Shown here: piece by piece, positions 8,340 through 17,621 of the stretch | Layout of the letters: each line of letters opens with the position of its first letter | How positions within the stretch are numbered: the stretch's first letter is position 1 | NCBI GenBank assembly: GCA_017409345.1 | Contig: JAFQSX010000012.1 | Coordinates: forward strand, 81,388-145,387 | From: Muribaculaceae bacterium | GTDB taxonomy: Bacteria; Bacteroidota; Bacteroidia; Bacteroidales; Muribaculaceae | DNA length: 64,000 nt | Direction: 5' to 3' | Position numbers and translations under genes: made by a program | The notes under the pieces: generated by a model | Database searches by the model: none | What the model was told of the DNA's origin: nothing | The model's input: only the letters and a program-made list of their open reading frames with translations

Positions 8340-8724
8340 ATAAAAAACGAAAAAACGAACAAAAAATAAGAAAAAAGTATGAAAATGGCATATTTCTTAT
8401 TTTATCCCCCAAAAATATTGCCAATATTTATAGTCCTCTTCGCCCTGAAAAATGAAGAGTGTTGTATAATTATGTATAGACGTTATTTAGTGATAAGGAG
8501 AAAATTTACAAGAAAAATGCAATTCATTTCAAAAACTTTTCAATTTTGCATGAAAAATGAAATGAATTTCATTTTTAGTTTGCATTTCTTGGTGTGAGGA
8601 TGATGGTTTGCGAGGATTGAGTCTTGACAAAAGCCGGCTTATTAGTCAAAATAGTATAAACGGCTGTAATTGATTGGTTTTCTCAAATTAGTACTATTCG
8701 AGTTAGAAGTATATATAAAAAGTA
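8340..8724. other. Intergenic region without a gene
   Basis: I see no credible coding sequence here; the short frames lack any recognisable protein pattern. One notable item is an A/T hairpin, AAAAATGAAAT (8553-8563) with ATTTCATTTTT (8566-8576). It competes with a second pairing between AATTCATTTC (8521-8530) and GAAATGAATT (8559-8568). No promoter consensus was found on either strand to drive it. Confidence 0.5.
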
Positions 8725-8758
8725 AAAGCGAGAGTTTCTTATTAGAAACTCTCGCTTT
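8725..8758 (-). terminator. Terminator of tRNA-Leu
   Basis: A 15-bp perfect stem (8725-8739 with 8744-8758, loop TATT) abuts the tRNA 3' end. Its A/T-rich base provides U residues on the transcript. Confidence 0.85.
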
Positions 8759-8759
8759 G

Positions 8760-8841
8760 TACCCAGACCCGGGATCGAACCGGGATGGGTTGCCCCACTG
8801 GTGTTTGAGACCAGCGCGTCTACCGATTCCGCCATCTGGGC
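8760..8841 (-). tRNA. tRNA-Leu (anticodon CAA)
   Basis: An 82-base cloverleaf. The acceptor stem GCCCAGA pairs with TCTGGGT, with discriminator A. The D-arm contains ATCGGTAGACGC, the anticodon loop reads CTCAAAC (CAA, decoding UUG), there is a variable arm, and the T-loop is TTCGATC. CCA is not encoded. Confidence 0.95.
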
Positions 8842-8854
8842 TTAAATGCGAGGA

Positions 8855-8885
8855 CAAAGGTAGTGAAAGTTTTTATTATGAGCAA
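8855..8885 (-). promoter_or_regulatory. tRNA-Leu promoter
   Basis: On the minus strand TTG (8883-8885), a 20-base spacer and TACCTTTG (8855-8862). The predicted start is about 7 bases upstream of the mature tRNA. Confidence 0.7.
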
Positions 8886-9048
8886 AAAAATGTGTTGTTT
8901 TTTGCTTTTAGGCATAAAAATGAGTCTATTTTTTGATTTTTCACATAGTAGAGTGTAAAAATATGGGGCTATGATGAAGGAAATGCCGAATAAATTCATT
9001 AAGTTTGTATGTTATTAGTTTTTTTATTAAAGAATAAAACCTTGACGA

Positions 9049-11118
9049 ATGAAACCATTAAACATCATTAAAAATGATCCATGGCTAGAACCTTATGCCG
9101 GAGCCATAATCGGTCGATATCAAGATGCAGTAAATAAAGAACGCGAATTGGTGGGCGAGGGAGGCTCGCTTGTTGATTTTGCCAATGCACACAATTATTT
9201 CGGACTTCATCGCACTGCCGATGGGTGGGTGTTTCGTGAATGGGCTCCAAATGCAACAGATATTGTTTTGATAGGCGATTTTACTCGTTGGCAAGAGATG
9301 GCAAAATATCGCTTGACACGAAAAGAAAATGGCGTATGGGAGTTGAAATTGAAACCTAATGATGTTAATCATGGTGATTTATATAAGATGATAGTTTATT
9401 GGGAAGGTGGAATGGGTGAACGTATTCCAGCCTATGCCAATCGAGTGGTGCAAGATGAAGTGTCGCACATCTTCTCGGCTCAAGTGTGGGCTCCTGAAAC
9501 CCAATATAATTGGCAAATTGAGGAATTCAAACCAAATGTTTCGCCATTGCTCATATATGAATGTCACATAGGAATGGCGCAAGAGAGAGAAGGAGTGGGA
9601 ACTTATGTGGAGTTCCGCGACAAGGTGCTTCCTCGCATAGCACAAGATGGATATAATGCCATTCAGATTATGGCTATCCAGGAGCATCCCTATTATGGCT
9701 CGTTTGGATATCATGTGTCAAGTTTCTATGCACCATCAAGCCGATTTGGTACTCCTGAAGAGTTGAAGTCGTTGATTGATGAGGCTCACCGATTGGGTAT
9801 CGCTGTGATAATGGACATTGTACATTCTCACGCAGTTAAAAATGAGGTAGAGGGGCTTGGACGTCTTGATGGTAGTTATAATCAATATTTCTATGGCGAT
9901 CATCGCCGTGAGCACCCTGCTTGGGATTCGCTTTGTTTTGATTATGGGAAGAATGACGTGTTGAATTTCTTGTTGTCAAATTGTAAATATTGGCTTGAGG
10001 AGTTTAAGTTTGACGGATTCCGTTTCGATGGTGTAACCTCGATGCTTTATTATAATCATGGTCTCGGTCAGGCGTTTGGTTCTTATGGCGATTATTATAA
10101 TGGTGGTCAAGATACAAATGCTATCACATATCTCACACTTGCCAACAAACTTATTCATGAAATCAATCCCAATGCAATTACTATTGCTGAGGAGATGAGT
10201 GGTATGCCCGGATTGGCAACTAAGATTAAAGATGGAGGAATGGGATTTGACTATCGCATGGCAATGGGTATTCCCGATTATTGGATTAAGATGCTCAAAG
10301 AGAAGAAAGATGAAGATTGGCATCCAACATCAATATATTGGGAATTGACCAACCGTCGAGCCGATGAAAAGACTGTTTCCTATGTTGAAAGTCATGACCA
10401 AGCGTTGGTGGGGGATAAGACTGTGATTTTCCGTCTTATTGACGATAAGATGTATTGGCACATGACCAAGGGCGATGATGATATGACAGTGGCTCGAGGC
10501 CTTGCGCTCCATAAGATGATACGTCTTGTTACATTAGCCTCTATCAATGGCGCATATCTCAACTTTATGGGCAATGAGTTTGGCCATCCCGAATGGATTG
10601 ACTTCCCACGCGAAGGAAATGGCTGGTCATATAAATATGCACGACGTCAATGGGATTTGGTTGATCGCAAAGAGTTGAAATATCACTATCTAAATGATTT
10701 TGACAATGCGATGATTGCACTTGTGAAAAAAGTGCGTAATTTCCAATCGTTGCCGGTTGAAAAACTTTGGGAAAAGGATGATGACCAAGTGTTGGCATTC
10801 AAACGTGGTGATTATGTGTTTGTGTTTAACTTCAATCCTTATAAGTCATTCTCTGATTATGGTATTCTTGCTCCGGCCGGCGAATATTCGGTGGTATTAT
10901 CAAGTGACAACCCTGATTTTGGCGGTTATGGCAATATTGATGAAACGGTGTCACACTTCACCAACTATGATGAATTGTATGCACCTCATGGCGTAGAGTG
11001 GTTGAAACTCTATCTCCCTGCACGTTCAGCGATGGTTTTGAAAAAGAAACGCACGCGAGCCAAATGCGGAGAAAAGCAGTCGGCAGCACCTAAACGCAAA
11101 TGTGCAAAAAAGAAATAA
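9049..11118 (+). CDS. glgB: 1,4-alpha-glucan (glycogen) branching enzyme
   Basis: A 689-residue cytoplasmic GH13 enzyme that makes alpha-1,6 branches in glycogen. An N-terminal CBM48-like module (YFGLHRTADGWVFREWAPNA, about 50-70) precedes the TIM barrel. Catalytic signatures are DGFRFDGVTSM (nucleophile Asp near residue 327), TIAEEMSGMPG (acid/base Glu) and SYVESHDQALVGDKT (third Asp). The form resembles the eukaryote-like GBE1 type rather than E. coli GlgB. The C-terminus ends in an unusual Lys/Arg/Cys-rich tail (KKKRTRAKCGEK and onward), possibly disordered. TAAGTTTG at 9000-9007 is a plausible -7 element. No other glycogen gene is adjacent. Confidence 0.93.
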   Translation: MKPLNIIKNDPWLEPYAGAIIGRYQDAVNKERELVGEGGSLVDFANAHNYFGLHRTADGWVFREWAPNATDIVLIGDFTRWQEMAKYRLTRKENGVWELKLKPNDVNHGDLYKMIVYWEGGMGERIPAYANRVVQDEVSHIFSAQVWAPETQYNWQIEEFKPNVSPLLIYECHIGMAQEREGVGTYVEFRDKVLPRIAQDGYNAIQIMAIQEHPYYGSFGYHVSSFYAPSSRFGTPEELKSLIDEAHRLGIAVIMDIVHSHAVKNEVEGLGRLDGSYNQYFYGDHRREHPAWDSLCFDYGKNDVLNFLLSNCKYWLEEFKFDGFRFDGVTSMLYYNHGLGQAFGSYGDYYNGGQDTNAITYLTLANKLIHEINPNAITIAEEMSGMPGLATKIKDGGMGFDYRMAMGIPDYWIKMLKEKKDEDWHPTSIYWELTNRRADEKTVSYVESHDQALVGDKTVIFRLIDDKMYWHMTKGDDDMTVARGLALHKMIRLVTLASINGAYLNFMGNEFGHPEWIDFPREGNGWSYKYARRQWDLVDRKELKYHYLNDFDNAMIALVKKVRNFQSLPVEKLWEKDDDQVLAFKRGDYVFVFNFNPYKSFSDYGILAPAGEYSVVLSSDNPDFGGYGNIDETVSHFTNYDELYAPHGVEWLKLYLPARSAMVLKKKRTRAKCGEKQSAAPKRKCAKKK

Positions 11119-11139
11119 TAGCAATATATTATAACGAAA

Positions 11140-11181
11140 AAGAATCTGTGTCGAGATAAACCTTGGCGCAGATTCTTGTTT
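11140..11181 (+). terminator. Terminator after glgB
   Basis: AAGAATCTG (11140-11148) pairs with CAGATTCTT (11169-11177), followed by a T-rich tract. It lies just past the glgB stop. Confidence 0.7.
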
Positions 11182-11192
11182 TATATTCTAAT

Positions 11193-11248
11193 ACATTAAG
11201 AATTAAGCATTAAGAATTATGAATTATGCATTATGAATTATGCATTAT
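11193..11248. repeat. AATTATGCATTAT-type repeat at the trmD stop
   Basis: Several units of the motif (ATTAAGAATTA, AATTATGCATTATG) in tandem. The last unit supplies the trmD stop codon (TAA at 11245-11247 on the minus strand). Same family as the repeats at 11964-11987, 12111-12153, 39776-39823, 40199-40267, 42089-42102, 43031-43051 and 47484-47511. Confidence 0.8.
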
Positions 11249-11919
11249 TTAAGCAGGTCGGGGCGAAGGCGGCGTGTGCGTTCTATCGCTTGTTCATGTT
11301 TCCAATCGTCGATGCGTGCTTGGTGTCCCGAAAGGAGAATGTCGGGCACTCTCCAACCATTGTATTCGGCCGGGCGAGTATAAACTGGAGGAGCCAGAAG
11401 ATTGTCTTGAAAAGAGTCGCTCAATGCACTTTGTTCATCGCCTATAGCGCCGGGGATTAGTCGCACAATTGCGTCAGTTATGATTACTGCGGGAATTTCT
11501 CCACCGGTAAGCACGTAATCGCCAATCGAGATTTCTTTGGTTATAAGGTGTTCACGGATGCGATAATCAATTCCCTTGTAATGTCCGCATAGGATTATGA
11601 TATTTTCAAGCATAGATAAACTGTTGGCCATAGGCTGGTTGAATACCTCGCCATCGGGTGAAGTGAAAATCACTTCGTCGTAGTTTCGTTCACTTTTGAG
11701 TTGAGCAATGGCACGATCAATCGGCTCAATCTGCATCACCATCCCGGCCTCGCCACCGAAAGGGTAGTCATCAACTTTTCGATGCTTATTGGTCGAGTAG
11801 TCGCGAAGATTGTGAACGACCAACTCGGCAAGCCCTTTCTCTTGAGCGCGCTTAAGAATAGAACAACCAAACGGAGATTCAAACATTTCGGGCAATACAG
11901 TGAGGATATCTATGCGCAT
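11245..11919 (-). CDS. trmD: tRNA (guanine-37-N1)-methyltransferase TrmD
   Basis: A 224-residue SPOUT-class enzyme that methylates G37 next to the anticodon, preventing frameshifts. The start [13 protein letters not shown], the SAM-knot region [32 protein letters not shown] (about residues 110-140, read in two parts) and [11 protein letters not shown] are diagnostic. The start at 11919 is chosen because a -7 element, TATCTTTG (11947-11954 minus), lies directly upstream, inside any longer N-terminus. It stands alone rather than in the rpsP-rimM-trmD-rplS operon common elsewhere. Its stop codon lies within the last unit of an AT-rich repeat. Confidence 0.95.
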   Translation of the reverse strand: MRIDILTVLPEMFESPFGCSILKRAQEKGLAELVVHNLRDYSTNKHRKVDDYPFGGEAGMVMQIEPIDRAIAQLKSERNYDEVIFTSPDGEVFNQPMANSLSMLENIIILCGHYKGIDYRIREHLITKEISIGDYVLTGGEIPAVIITDAIVRLIPGAIGDEQSALSDSFQDNLLAPPVYTRPAEYNGWRVPDILLSGHQARIDDWKHEQAIERTRRLRPDLLK

Positions 11920-11946
11920 AACAAATAAGCGATTTAAATTAATGTT

Positions 11947-11954
11947 GCAAAGAT
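11947..11954 (-). promoter_or_regulatory. trmD -7 element
   Basis: TATCTTTG on the minus strand, about 28 bases upstream of the chosen start. No good -33 TTG at the expected distance. Confidence 0.45.
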
Positions 11955-11963
11955 AGCACAAAT

Positions 11964-11987
11964 CTTAATTCATAATTCATAATTCGC
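11964..11987. repeat. AATTCATAATTCATAATT repeat
   Basis: Two to three units of the dispersed AT-rich motif, between the trmD promoter and a hairpin at 11996-12012. Confidence 0.6.
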
Positions 11988-11990
11988 GAT

Positions 11991-12230
11991 TAAAAATGAG
12001 AAAAGGTCTCATAGATTCATTGTTTCATATCCTGTATGTAACATTATGCTTTTCGAAAATTCCAGCCCCTCGAATTAATCATGCATTAAGTATTACGAGA
12101 TTTACACATTTATGCATTATGAATTATGCATTATGAATTATGAATTATGAATAATCCTTCTATATATAATTAATGTGTAGAAGAATTAAATTAAAATCAT
12201 TTGATAAAATTAGACAGCGATGTTAAATTT
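11991..12230 (-). ncRNA. Possible orphan transcript divergent from susC
   Basis: On the minus strand TTG (12267-12269), 22 bases and TATCTTTG (12237-12244) predict a start near 12230, back-to-back with the susC promoter. A hairpin, ATGAGA (12007-12012 on +) with its complement (11996-12001), is followed on the minus strand by about five U, near 11992. The 240-base interval holds no credible ORF. It contains the AT repeat at 12111-12153 and an imperfect hairpin around 12150-12190. It may be a small RNA, or simply a second upstream promoter for trmD that reads through a weak terminator. Confidence 0.35.
12111..12153. repeat. AATTATGCATTATG repeat array
   Basis: Four to five tandem units of TATGCATTATGAATTATG type upstream of the susC operon; same family as at 11193-11248. 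Confidence 0.75.
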
Positions 12231-12270
12231 TGTTTGCAAAGATAAAATATGCTAAATAATAATTAACAAC

Positions 12271-12303
12271 TTGCTTTTATTCTGAAAAAATGTGTTAGTT
12301 TTG
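12271..12303 (+). promoter_or_regulatory. susC operon promoter
   Basis: TTG (12271-12273), a 22-base spacer and TAGTTTTG (12296-12303), a full TAnnTTTG match. Predicted start about 12310, giving a long leader of about 260 bases before the susC ATG at 12571. Confidence 0.55.
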
Positions 12304-12309
12304 TATTAA

Positions 12310-12343
12310 ATACCGTGTGTACCGACGTGTCGGTATGTGGTAT
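12310..12343 (+). promoter_or_regulatory. Hairpin at the 5' end of the susC leader
   Basis: ATACC (12310-12314) pairs with GGTAT (12339-12343), and an inner TACCGAC-GT-GTCGGTA closes the top. It begins at the predicted transcription start, so it could stabilise the mRNA 5' end or bind a regulator. The remaining leader to 12570 shows no other clear element. Confidence 0.5.
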
Positions 12344-12570
12344 CGCCTATGCTCTAATTGACATAAGCGTTTGACTAACAGATACTAACCTAAAAAGATG
12401 AGGAATGGCACTAAATTACAATTTTTGTCTAAAAAATTGAAATATAGGTCGTTATAATCATTCTGAAAAAAGGACTGTTTTTAAGATGCTTAAGCCATGA
12501 AGAAAGTGGTAGATAATGTTAAAAAATGCAAGTGATAAATAACCTTGAATATAAACAAATTAAAGTAAGT

Positions 12571-15500
12571 ATGAAAAAACAGTTATTGCTTCTGTTATTT
12601 TCCCTCTTCGCAGTTGCCGGCTTTGCTCGCACTGTGACAGGTACGGTTACCGGTGCCTCTGATGGTGAGCCATTAATTGGTGTTACCGTTATGGTAAAAG
12701 GTACTGCAAATGGTGTCGATACCGATTTTGACGGGAATTATTCAATCGAAGTTCCTAACGACAATGCCGTTTTGAACTTTAGTTATGTGGGTATGAAACC
12801 ACAAAGTATTAAAGTTGGGAGTCAAAGTGTCATCAATGTGGTGATGCAAGAAGACTCTGAAGTATTGGGCGAAATCGTCGTAACAGCGATGGGTCAAACC
12901 CAAGAAAAGAAAAAACTTAACTTTGCCGTTCAATCATTGAACAGTGACGCGGTAACAGCAGGTCAATCGGCCAACTTCGTTAACGGTCTTCAAGGTAAAG
13001 TTGCCGGTGTGCAAGTATCAATGGCAGGGGGTTCTCCAAACTCTGCATCACAAATCGTGGTACGTGCCATCTCTTCTATCAACTCAGGCCAAAGCAACGA
13101 GCCATTGTTCGTAATCGACGGTATGCCTGTTCGTGGTGGTGCATCTGCTGCTGCCGACATCAACCCTAACGATATCGAAACAATGTCAGTGTTGAAAGGT
13201 GCTGCTGCTTCTGCTCTTTATGGTCAAGAAGGTGCCAACGGTGTAATCTTGATTACTACCAAGAGCGGTAAAGAAGGTACAGTTACAGTAACTGCATCAG
13301 GTGGCTGGGAAATCTCAGAAGTTGCTCGCACTCCAAAATTGCAACGCAAATATGTAGGTGGTGGTAGCGGTATCTACACAACCAACGCTTCAGGTGGTTG
13401 GGGTCCTATCGCTAAACCCGATGAACAACTTTATGATAACGTAGGTGACTTCCTTGGCACAGGCTTTATGCAAAAATATGACGTTGCTATTTCGGGTGGT
13501 AACGAAAAATTCTCTGCTTATGCATCTGCCAACTACATGAATAACGAAGGTGTTGTTCCTGAAGACTACAAAAACCGTCTTGGTGTATATGTAAAAGGTG
13601 AATTCAATCCTTCTGAACAAATCAAGTTTGTGTTATCAACTAACTACATTGATACTAAATCTCGTGGTTTCGGTAACTCAATGTCAACTGTATATGGTTG
13701 GTCAATCAACCGCAACATGGCTGACTATAAATTACCTAATGGTCTTCCTAACTGGAGCAACCGTTACGATGCTTGGGACGAATTGACAAATGATGGTCGT
13801 CTTGGTGCTACAGTTTCTCCTTATTATGGTCGTTATATGGATCATTCAGTAAGCGAAGGTAATCGTGTAATCATCAACGGATCTATTTCTTATGAACCAA
13901 TCAAAAACTTGGTATTCACTGCTAAGGTAGGTTATGACAAGGGCCATTCTTCACAAGATGCTTACAGTGTGCCTCGCTTCTCTCGCGAACTTACAGAATT
14001 TGATGGTGCGCTTGAAGAAGGTCAATTACCAATTCTTGCAGAACGCCAAGGTTCTTACACTTATACTCCATCTAGTAGCGAACGTCTTACAGTTCAAGGT
14101 AACGTTAACTACTTCTGGAAAATCAATGATGATTTCAACTTGAACTTCTTCCTCGGTGGTGAATATTCTGAAACTAAGAGTACTTCTGCGTCAATGTATG
14201 GTGATAACTTCATTCTTGGTGGTGAATTCTATTCATTTAACAATATTGATCCTGATCGTATGGACTTGACCGACTTCAGTCTTTACCACACTGACCGTAA
14301 CAAATTCGGTTACTTCGGTGAAATTCGTTTCGACTACAAAGGTATGGCTCAATTGTCAGTAACAGGTCGTATGGACGGATCTTCTACATTGGTTAACTAT
14401 ATGAATCCTGAATCAGTAGATCCGGTTTACTTCTATCCTTCAGTAACTGCCGGTGTTATCTTCTCAGAACTTTTCAAACTTCGCAATAATTGGTTCTCTT
14501 ATGGTAAGATCCGTGGTAACTGGGCAAAAGTAGGTAAGGACGCACCTAACTATTTGTTCTCAAATAACTTCAAACAATGGTCAACATTCCCTGATGGTGG
14601 TTATGGTGTAGACCCAACTGTTTCTTCTGCTAACTACCTTGAACCTGAAATGACAAGTTCTTGGGAAATTGGTGCTGACCTTCGTTTCTTCAACGAACGC
14701 ACTCGTTTAGATGTTGCTTACTACTCAACTACAGTTGACAACCAAATCATCTCAATGCGTGTATCTCCTGCAGCAGGTGTGATCCTTCAAACATTCAACT
14801 CAGGTTCTATTGAAAACTACGGTATTGAAGCAACTCTTTCTCAAGACATTCTCAAAGGTGGTGATTTCACTTGGACTGCTAATGCAAACTTCTCTTTCAA
14901 CCGTGGTCGTCTTCGTGAACTTCCTAATAACCAAACAGAATACCTCGGTATGCAAGTTTCTAACCGTATGTACTGTTCTTCTAACGTAGGTGGTTCTACT
15001 ACTGCTATGGTGGGTACCGACTATGAACGTACACCTGACGGTCAAGTTATTTGTGACGAAAATGGTTACCCTTTGATTTCTCCTGAAAAGAATAATTTCC
15101 TCGGTGATCGTGAGCCTGATTTCCTTCTTGGTCTTGGTTCTACTTTCACTTGGAAAGACCTTTCTCTTTCATTCTTGTTTGATGGACGTTGTGGTGGTGA
15201 CGTTTACAACTACACCGGTGAGAACTTGATTGCTAATGGTATGAGTGGTTATCTTGAAAAATATCGAAACCGTGAAGTTGTCATGAAAGGTGTTGTCGCA
15301 AATGGTGATGGAACTTATCGTCCTAACACTACTCCTGTTATCTTTGACTCTCAATTCTATTCTAACTATTATTCAATTCCTTCTAACTTTATTGAAGATG
15401 GTTCATATATCCGTTTGAGCTATGTAACTCTTGCTTACGACTTCGGTAAATTGATGAAGAAACTTGGTTCAAAGAATCCTATCAAAGGTCTTCGTGCGTC

Positions 15501-15657
15501 TTTGACAGGTCGTAACCTCTTCCTATTGACCAAATATACAGGTGTTGATCCTCAAGTTATGCCCGCTGCTACAGGTGGTGCCGGTTCAATGGGTATTGAT
15601 AACTTCAGTGTCCCTGCTACTCGCAGTTTCAACTTTAACGTTAACTTAACATTCTAA
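12571..15657 (+). CDS. SusC/RagA-family TonB-dependent outer-membrane receptor
   Basis: A 1028-residue OM importer of glycans or peptides, energised by TonB. Residues 1-20 are the signal peptide (MKKQLLLLLFSLFAVAGFAR). Next comes a carboxypeptidase-regulatory-like domain (TVTGTVTGASDGEPLIGVTV), the TonB-box region EIVVTAMGQTQEKKK, the plug (LFVIDGMPVRGG, LKGAAASALYGQEGANGVILITTK) and a 22-strand barrel ending FNFNVNLTF. The start at 12571 is chosen because the signal peptide begins there; 15 upstream codons add only leader sequence. Codon use is strongly biased (AAC, GGT, CGT), suggesting high expression. SusD follows after 10 bp. Substrate unknown. Confidence 0.93.
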   Translation: MKKQLLLLLFSLFAVAGFARTVTGTVTGASDGEPLIGVTVMVKGTANGVDTDFDGNYSIEVPNDNAVLNFSYVGMKPQSIKVGSQSVINVVMQEDSEVLGEIVVTAMGQTQEKKKLNFAVQSLNSDAVTAGQSANFVNGLQGKVAGVQVSMAGGSPNSASQIVVRAISSINSGQSNEPLFVIDGMPVRGGASAAADINPNDIETMSVLKGAAASALYGQEGANGVILITTKSGKEGTVTVTASGGWEISEVARTPKLQRKYVGGGSGIYTTNASGGWGPIAKPDEQLYDNVGDFLGTGFMQKYDVAISGGNEKFSAYASANYMNNEGVVPEDYKNRLGVYVKGEFNPSEQIKFVLSTNYIDTKSRGFGNSMSTVYGWSINRNMADYKLPNGLPNWSNRYDAWDELTNDGRLGATVSPYYGRYMDHSVSEGNRVIINGSISYEPIKNLVFTAKVGYDKGHSSQDAYSVPRFSRELTEFDGALEEGQLPILAERQGSYTYTPSSSERLTVQGNVNYFWKINDDFNLNFFLGGEYSETKSTSASMYGDNFILGGEFYSFNNIDPDRMDLTDFSLYHTDRNKFGYFGEIRFDYKGMAQLSVTGRMDGSSTLVNYMNPESVDPVYFYPSVTAGVIFSELFKLRNNWFSYGKIRGNWAKVGKDAPNYLFSNNFKQWSTFPDGGYGVDPTVSSANYLEPEMTSSWEIGADLRFFNERTRLDVAYYSTTVDNQIISMRVSPAAGVILQTFNSGSIENYGIEATLSQDILKGGDFTWTANANFSFNRGRLRELPNNQTEYLGMQVSNRMYCSSNVGGSTTAMVGTDYERTPDGQVICDENGYPLISPEKNNFLGDREPDFLLGLGSTFTWKDLSLSFLFDGRCGGDVYNYTGENLIANGMSGYLEKYRNREVVMKGVVANGDGTYRPNTTPVIFDSQFYSNYYSIPSNFIEDGSYIRLSYVTLAYDFGKLMKKLGSKNPIKGLRASLTGRNLFLLTKYTGVDPQVMPAATGGAGSMGIDNFSVPATRSFNFNVNLTF

Positions 15658-15667
15658 TCACACGACT

Positions 15668-17590
15668 ATGAATAAGTTTAAAACAATATCATTGTCATTA
15701 TTGCTTGGACTTTCATTTGCGAGTTGCGAAGACATTCTCAATGACAACGTGAATGTTGACCGTGCTCACAATAACACAATTGATCAGGCAATGCCTGTAA
15801 TTGTGTTCTATGCGAGCCAAACAGTATATGACCACGCAGAATATAATGTATATCTTTCTCAATGTTTGACTACAACAGGTAAGAGTCAAACAGGTTCTTA
15901 TCCTTACAAGCAAGGTTGGGAGTTTCTAAATGTGAACCGTCACCCACAATGGCGTCGTCACTTCTACGACTTGGCTAAAAATGCTCGCTCGGTTTGCAAT
16001 CTTGCGGGAACTACAAACACTGACTTGATTGCACGTGCAATTATGTTGATGTCAACACAATTGACTACCGATACATTTGGTGAAATGCCAATGCTTCCTG
16101 AATGTTATATGGAAGCAACCGGTAAATATGGTGATGCTCACTTGGCAACAACTCCTCACTATGAAGAGCAAGTTGATGTATATAACTGGATGTTCCGTGA
16201 AGCAGATGCCCTTATCGAAGCATTTGAAAATCATGATTCTTCAGATGACGTTGCTATTGACCAACGTATGGATCGCATCTATGGTGGTGATCTTAATAAA
16301 TGGAAAGGTCTTGTGTATGCTGTAAAAGCACGTCTTTTGCTTCGTAACATTCCTAACGTAGATATGTCAAAATGTCAAGAAATTATTGATATGGCTCAAA
16401 AAGCTATTGATACTTGGCGTTCAGGTGACCTTCTTTATGGTTCTTGGTTTGGTAACGAACCTCGTTATAACTATGATAACGAAGGTGGAACTGAATCTTA
16501 TTCTCCTTGGAGTATTGCTCAACCAAAAATCAACAACTGGGAGTCTCGTGATAATCGTCTAGCTGCTGATGCTGTTCCTTCTAAATTCTTTATGGAATCA
16601 TGTCTTGGTGTAAGTTTCCAAGGCAATGAACGTAAACAAGGAACTTGGGATCGTTCAAATGGTTTCGGTAATGACCCACGTATCGTGCTTCTTATGAAAC
16701 CGGAAAAAGGGCCAATCTCGGCTGCTGTTGCTAACGAGGCAATTATGTATCGTTACCTTGAGAATAACATTGGTTCTGGTGCTACTTTCAAACGTACTCA
16801 CTATCCCGACCTATATGCCGGTGCTTATGCAGGTGGAGTTGATGCCTACAACCCATTGTTTACAATGGAAGAACTTTACTTCATGCAAGCTGAAGCATAC
16901 TATTGGTTAGGTAACAAGGCTAAAGCATGTCAATTGGCTAAAGAAGCAACACAATGGAATATCCAACGTCACCTCGACTTCTATCTTTGGAAGAGTGGTG
17001 GCATCTATCCAACTGATTTCTCTGACGAAAATGATAAATTGGTTACTGATGAATACAAAGCAAATATGTGGAAAGCTCGTTTCGAATCTTACGTAGGTGC
17101 ATTCCTTAACAACGAAAAAACAGTTGTTGAATATGTATCAGGGGAAGGAAAAACATCTAAAGCAACTGCAAAAGCATGTACTGAATTCGGTAACGAACGT
17201 TGGTTCTTCAATGAATCAGAATATACTCTTTCTGACTTGATGATGCAAAAATACATCGCAATGTATATGCAACCAGAGCAATGGAACGACCTTCGTCGCT
17301 ATCACTATTCTAACAACCGTAACGGTTATGGTATAGGTGGTAACAACGAAATCGTTTATCCTTCATTACGTCGTCCTTACAACCTCTACTCTGCTTATTG
17401 GGTAGATGGTTATACCGATGCTCAAAAGGAAAATTTATGGGTACAACGCCTCAACTATGACCCACAAACTGAAGATATCTACAACAAGGACGAAGTTGTT
17501 CGTGTAGGTGCTTACAAAGACTTCAAGTGGTTGCAAAAACCAATGATTTGGGCTCAAGAAGCAGGTGCTCGCACTTCATTGACAAAATAA
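15668..17590 (+). CDS. SusD/RagB-family nutrient-binding lipoprotein
   Basis: A 640-residue surface lipoprotein that forms the lid of the SusC transporter and captures substrate. The lipobox FASCEDILND places the lipid Cys near residue 20. The N-terminal TPR-rich region includes YGGDLNKWKGLVYAVKARLLLR, a SusD-like helix signature, and the later NPLFTMEELYFMQAEAYYWLGNKAKACQLA is also typical. Somewhat longer than the classical 550 residues. It is 10 bp after susC and shares its codon bias. Confidence 0.9.
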   Translation: MNKFKTISLSLLLGLSFASCEDILNDNVNVDRAHNNTIDQAMPVIVFYASQTVYDHAEYNVYLSQCLTTTGKSQTGSYPYKQGWEFLNVNRHPQWRRHFYDLAKNARSVCNLAGTTNTDLIARAIMLMSTQLTTDTFGEMPMLPECYMEATGKYGDAHLATTPHYEEQVDVYNWMFREADALIEAFENHDSSDDVAIDQRMDRIYGGDLNKWKGLVYAVKARLLLRNIPNVDMSKCQEIIDMAQKAIDTWRSGDLLYGSWFGNEPRYNYDNEGGTESYSPWSIAQPKINNWESRDNRLAADAVPSKFFMESCLGVSFQGNERKQGTWDRSNGFGNDPRIVLLMKPEKGPISAAVANEAIMYRYLENNIGSGATFKRTHYPDLYAGAYAGGVDAYNPLFTMEELYFMQAEAYYWLGNKAKACQLAKEATQWNIQRHLDFYLWKSGGIYPTDFSDENDKLVTDEYKANMWKARFESYVGAFLNNEKTVVEYVSGEGKTSKATAKACTEFGNERWFFNESEYTLSDLMMQKYIAMYMQPEQWNDLRRYHYSNNRNGYGIGGNNEIVYPSLRRPYNLYSAYWVDGYTDAQKENLWVQRLNYDPQTEDIYNKDEVVRVGAYKDFKWLQKPMIWAQEAGARTSLTK

Positions 17591-17621
17591 TTATTGTGCC
17601 AATAATAAAAGAATAAAAATT

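Noticed and set aside
8379-8597. A 72-codon frame on the plus strand
   Set aside because: Low-complexity, AT-driven sequence without promoter or domain, in a region of overlapping hairpins.
12526-12570. Upstream extension of susC by 15 codons
   Set aside because: The true signal peptide begins at 12571; the extension lacks family similarity.
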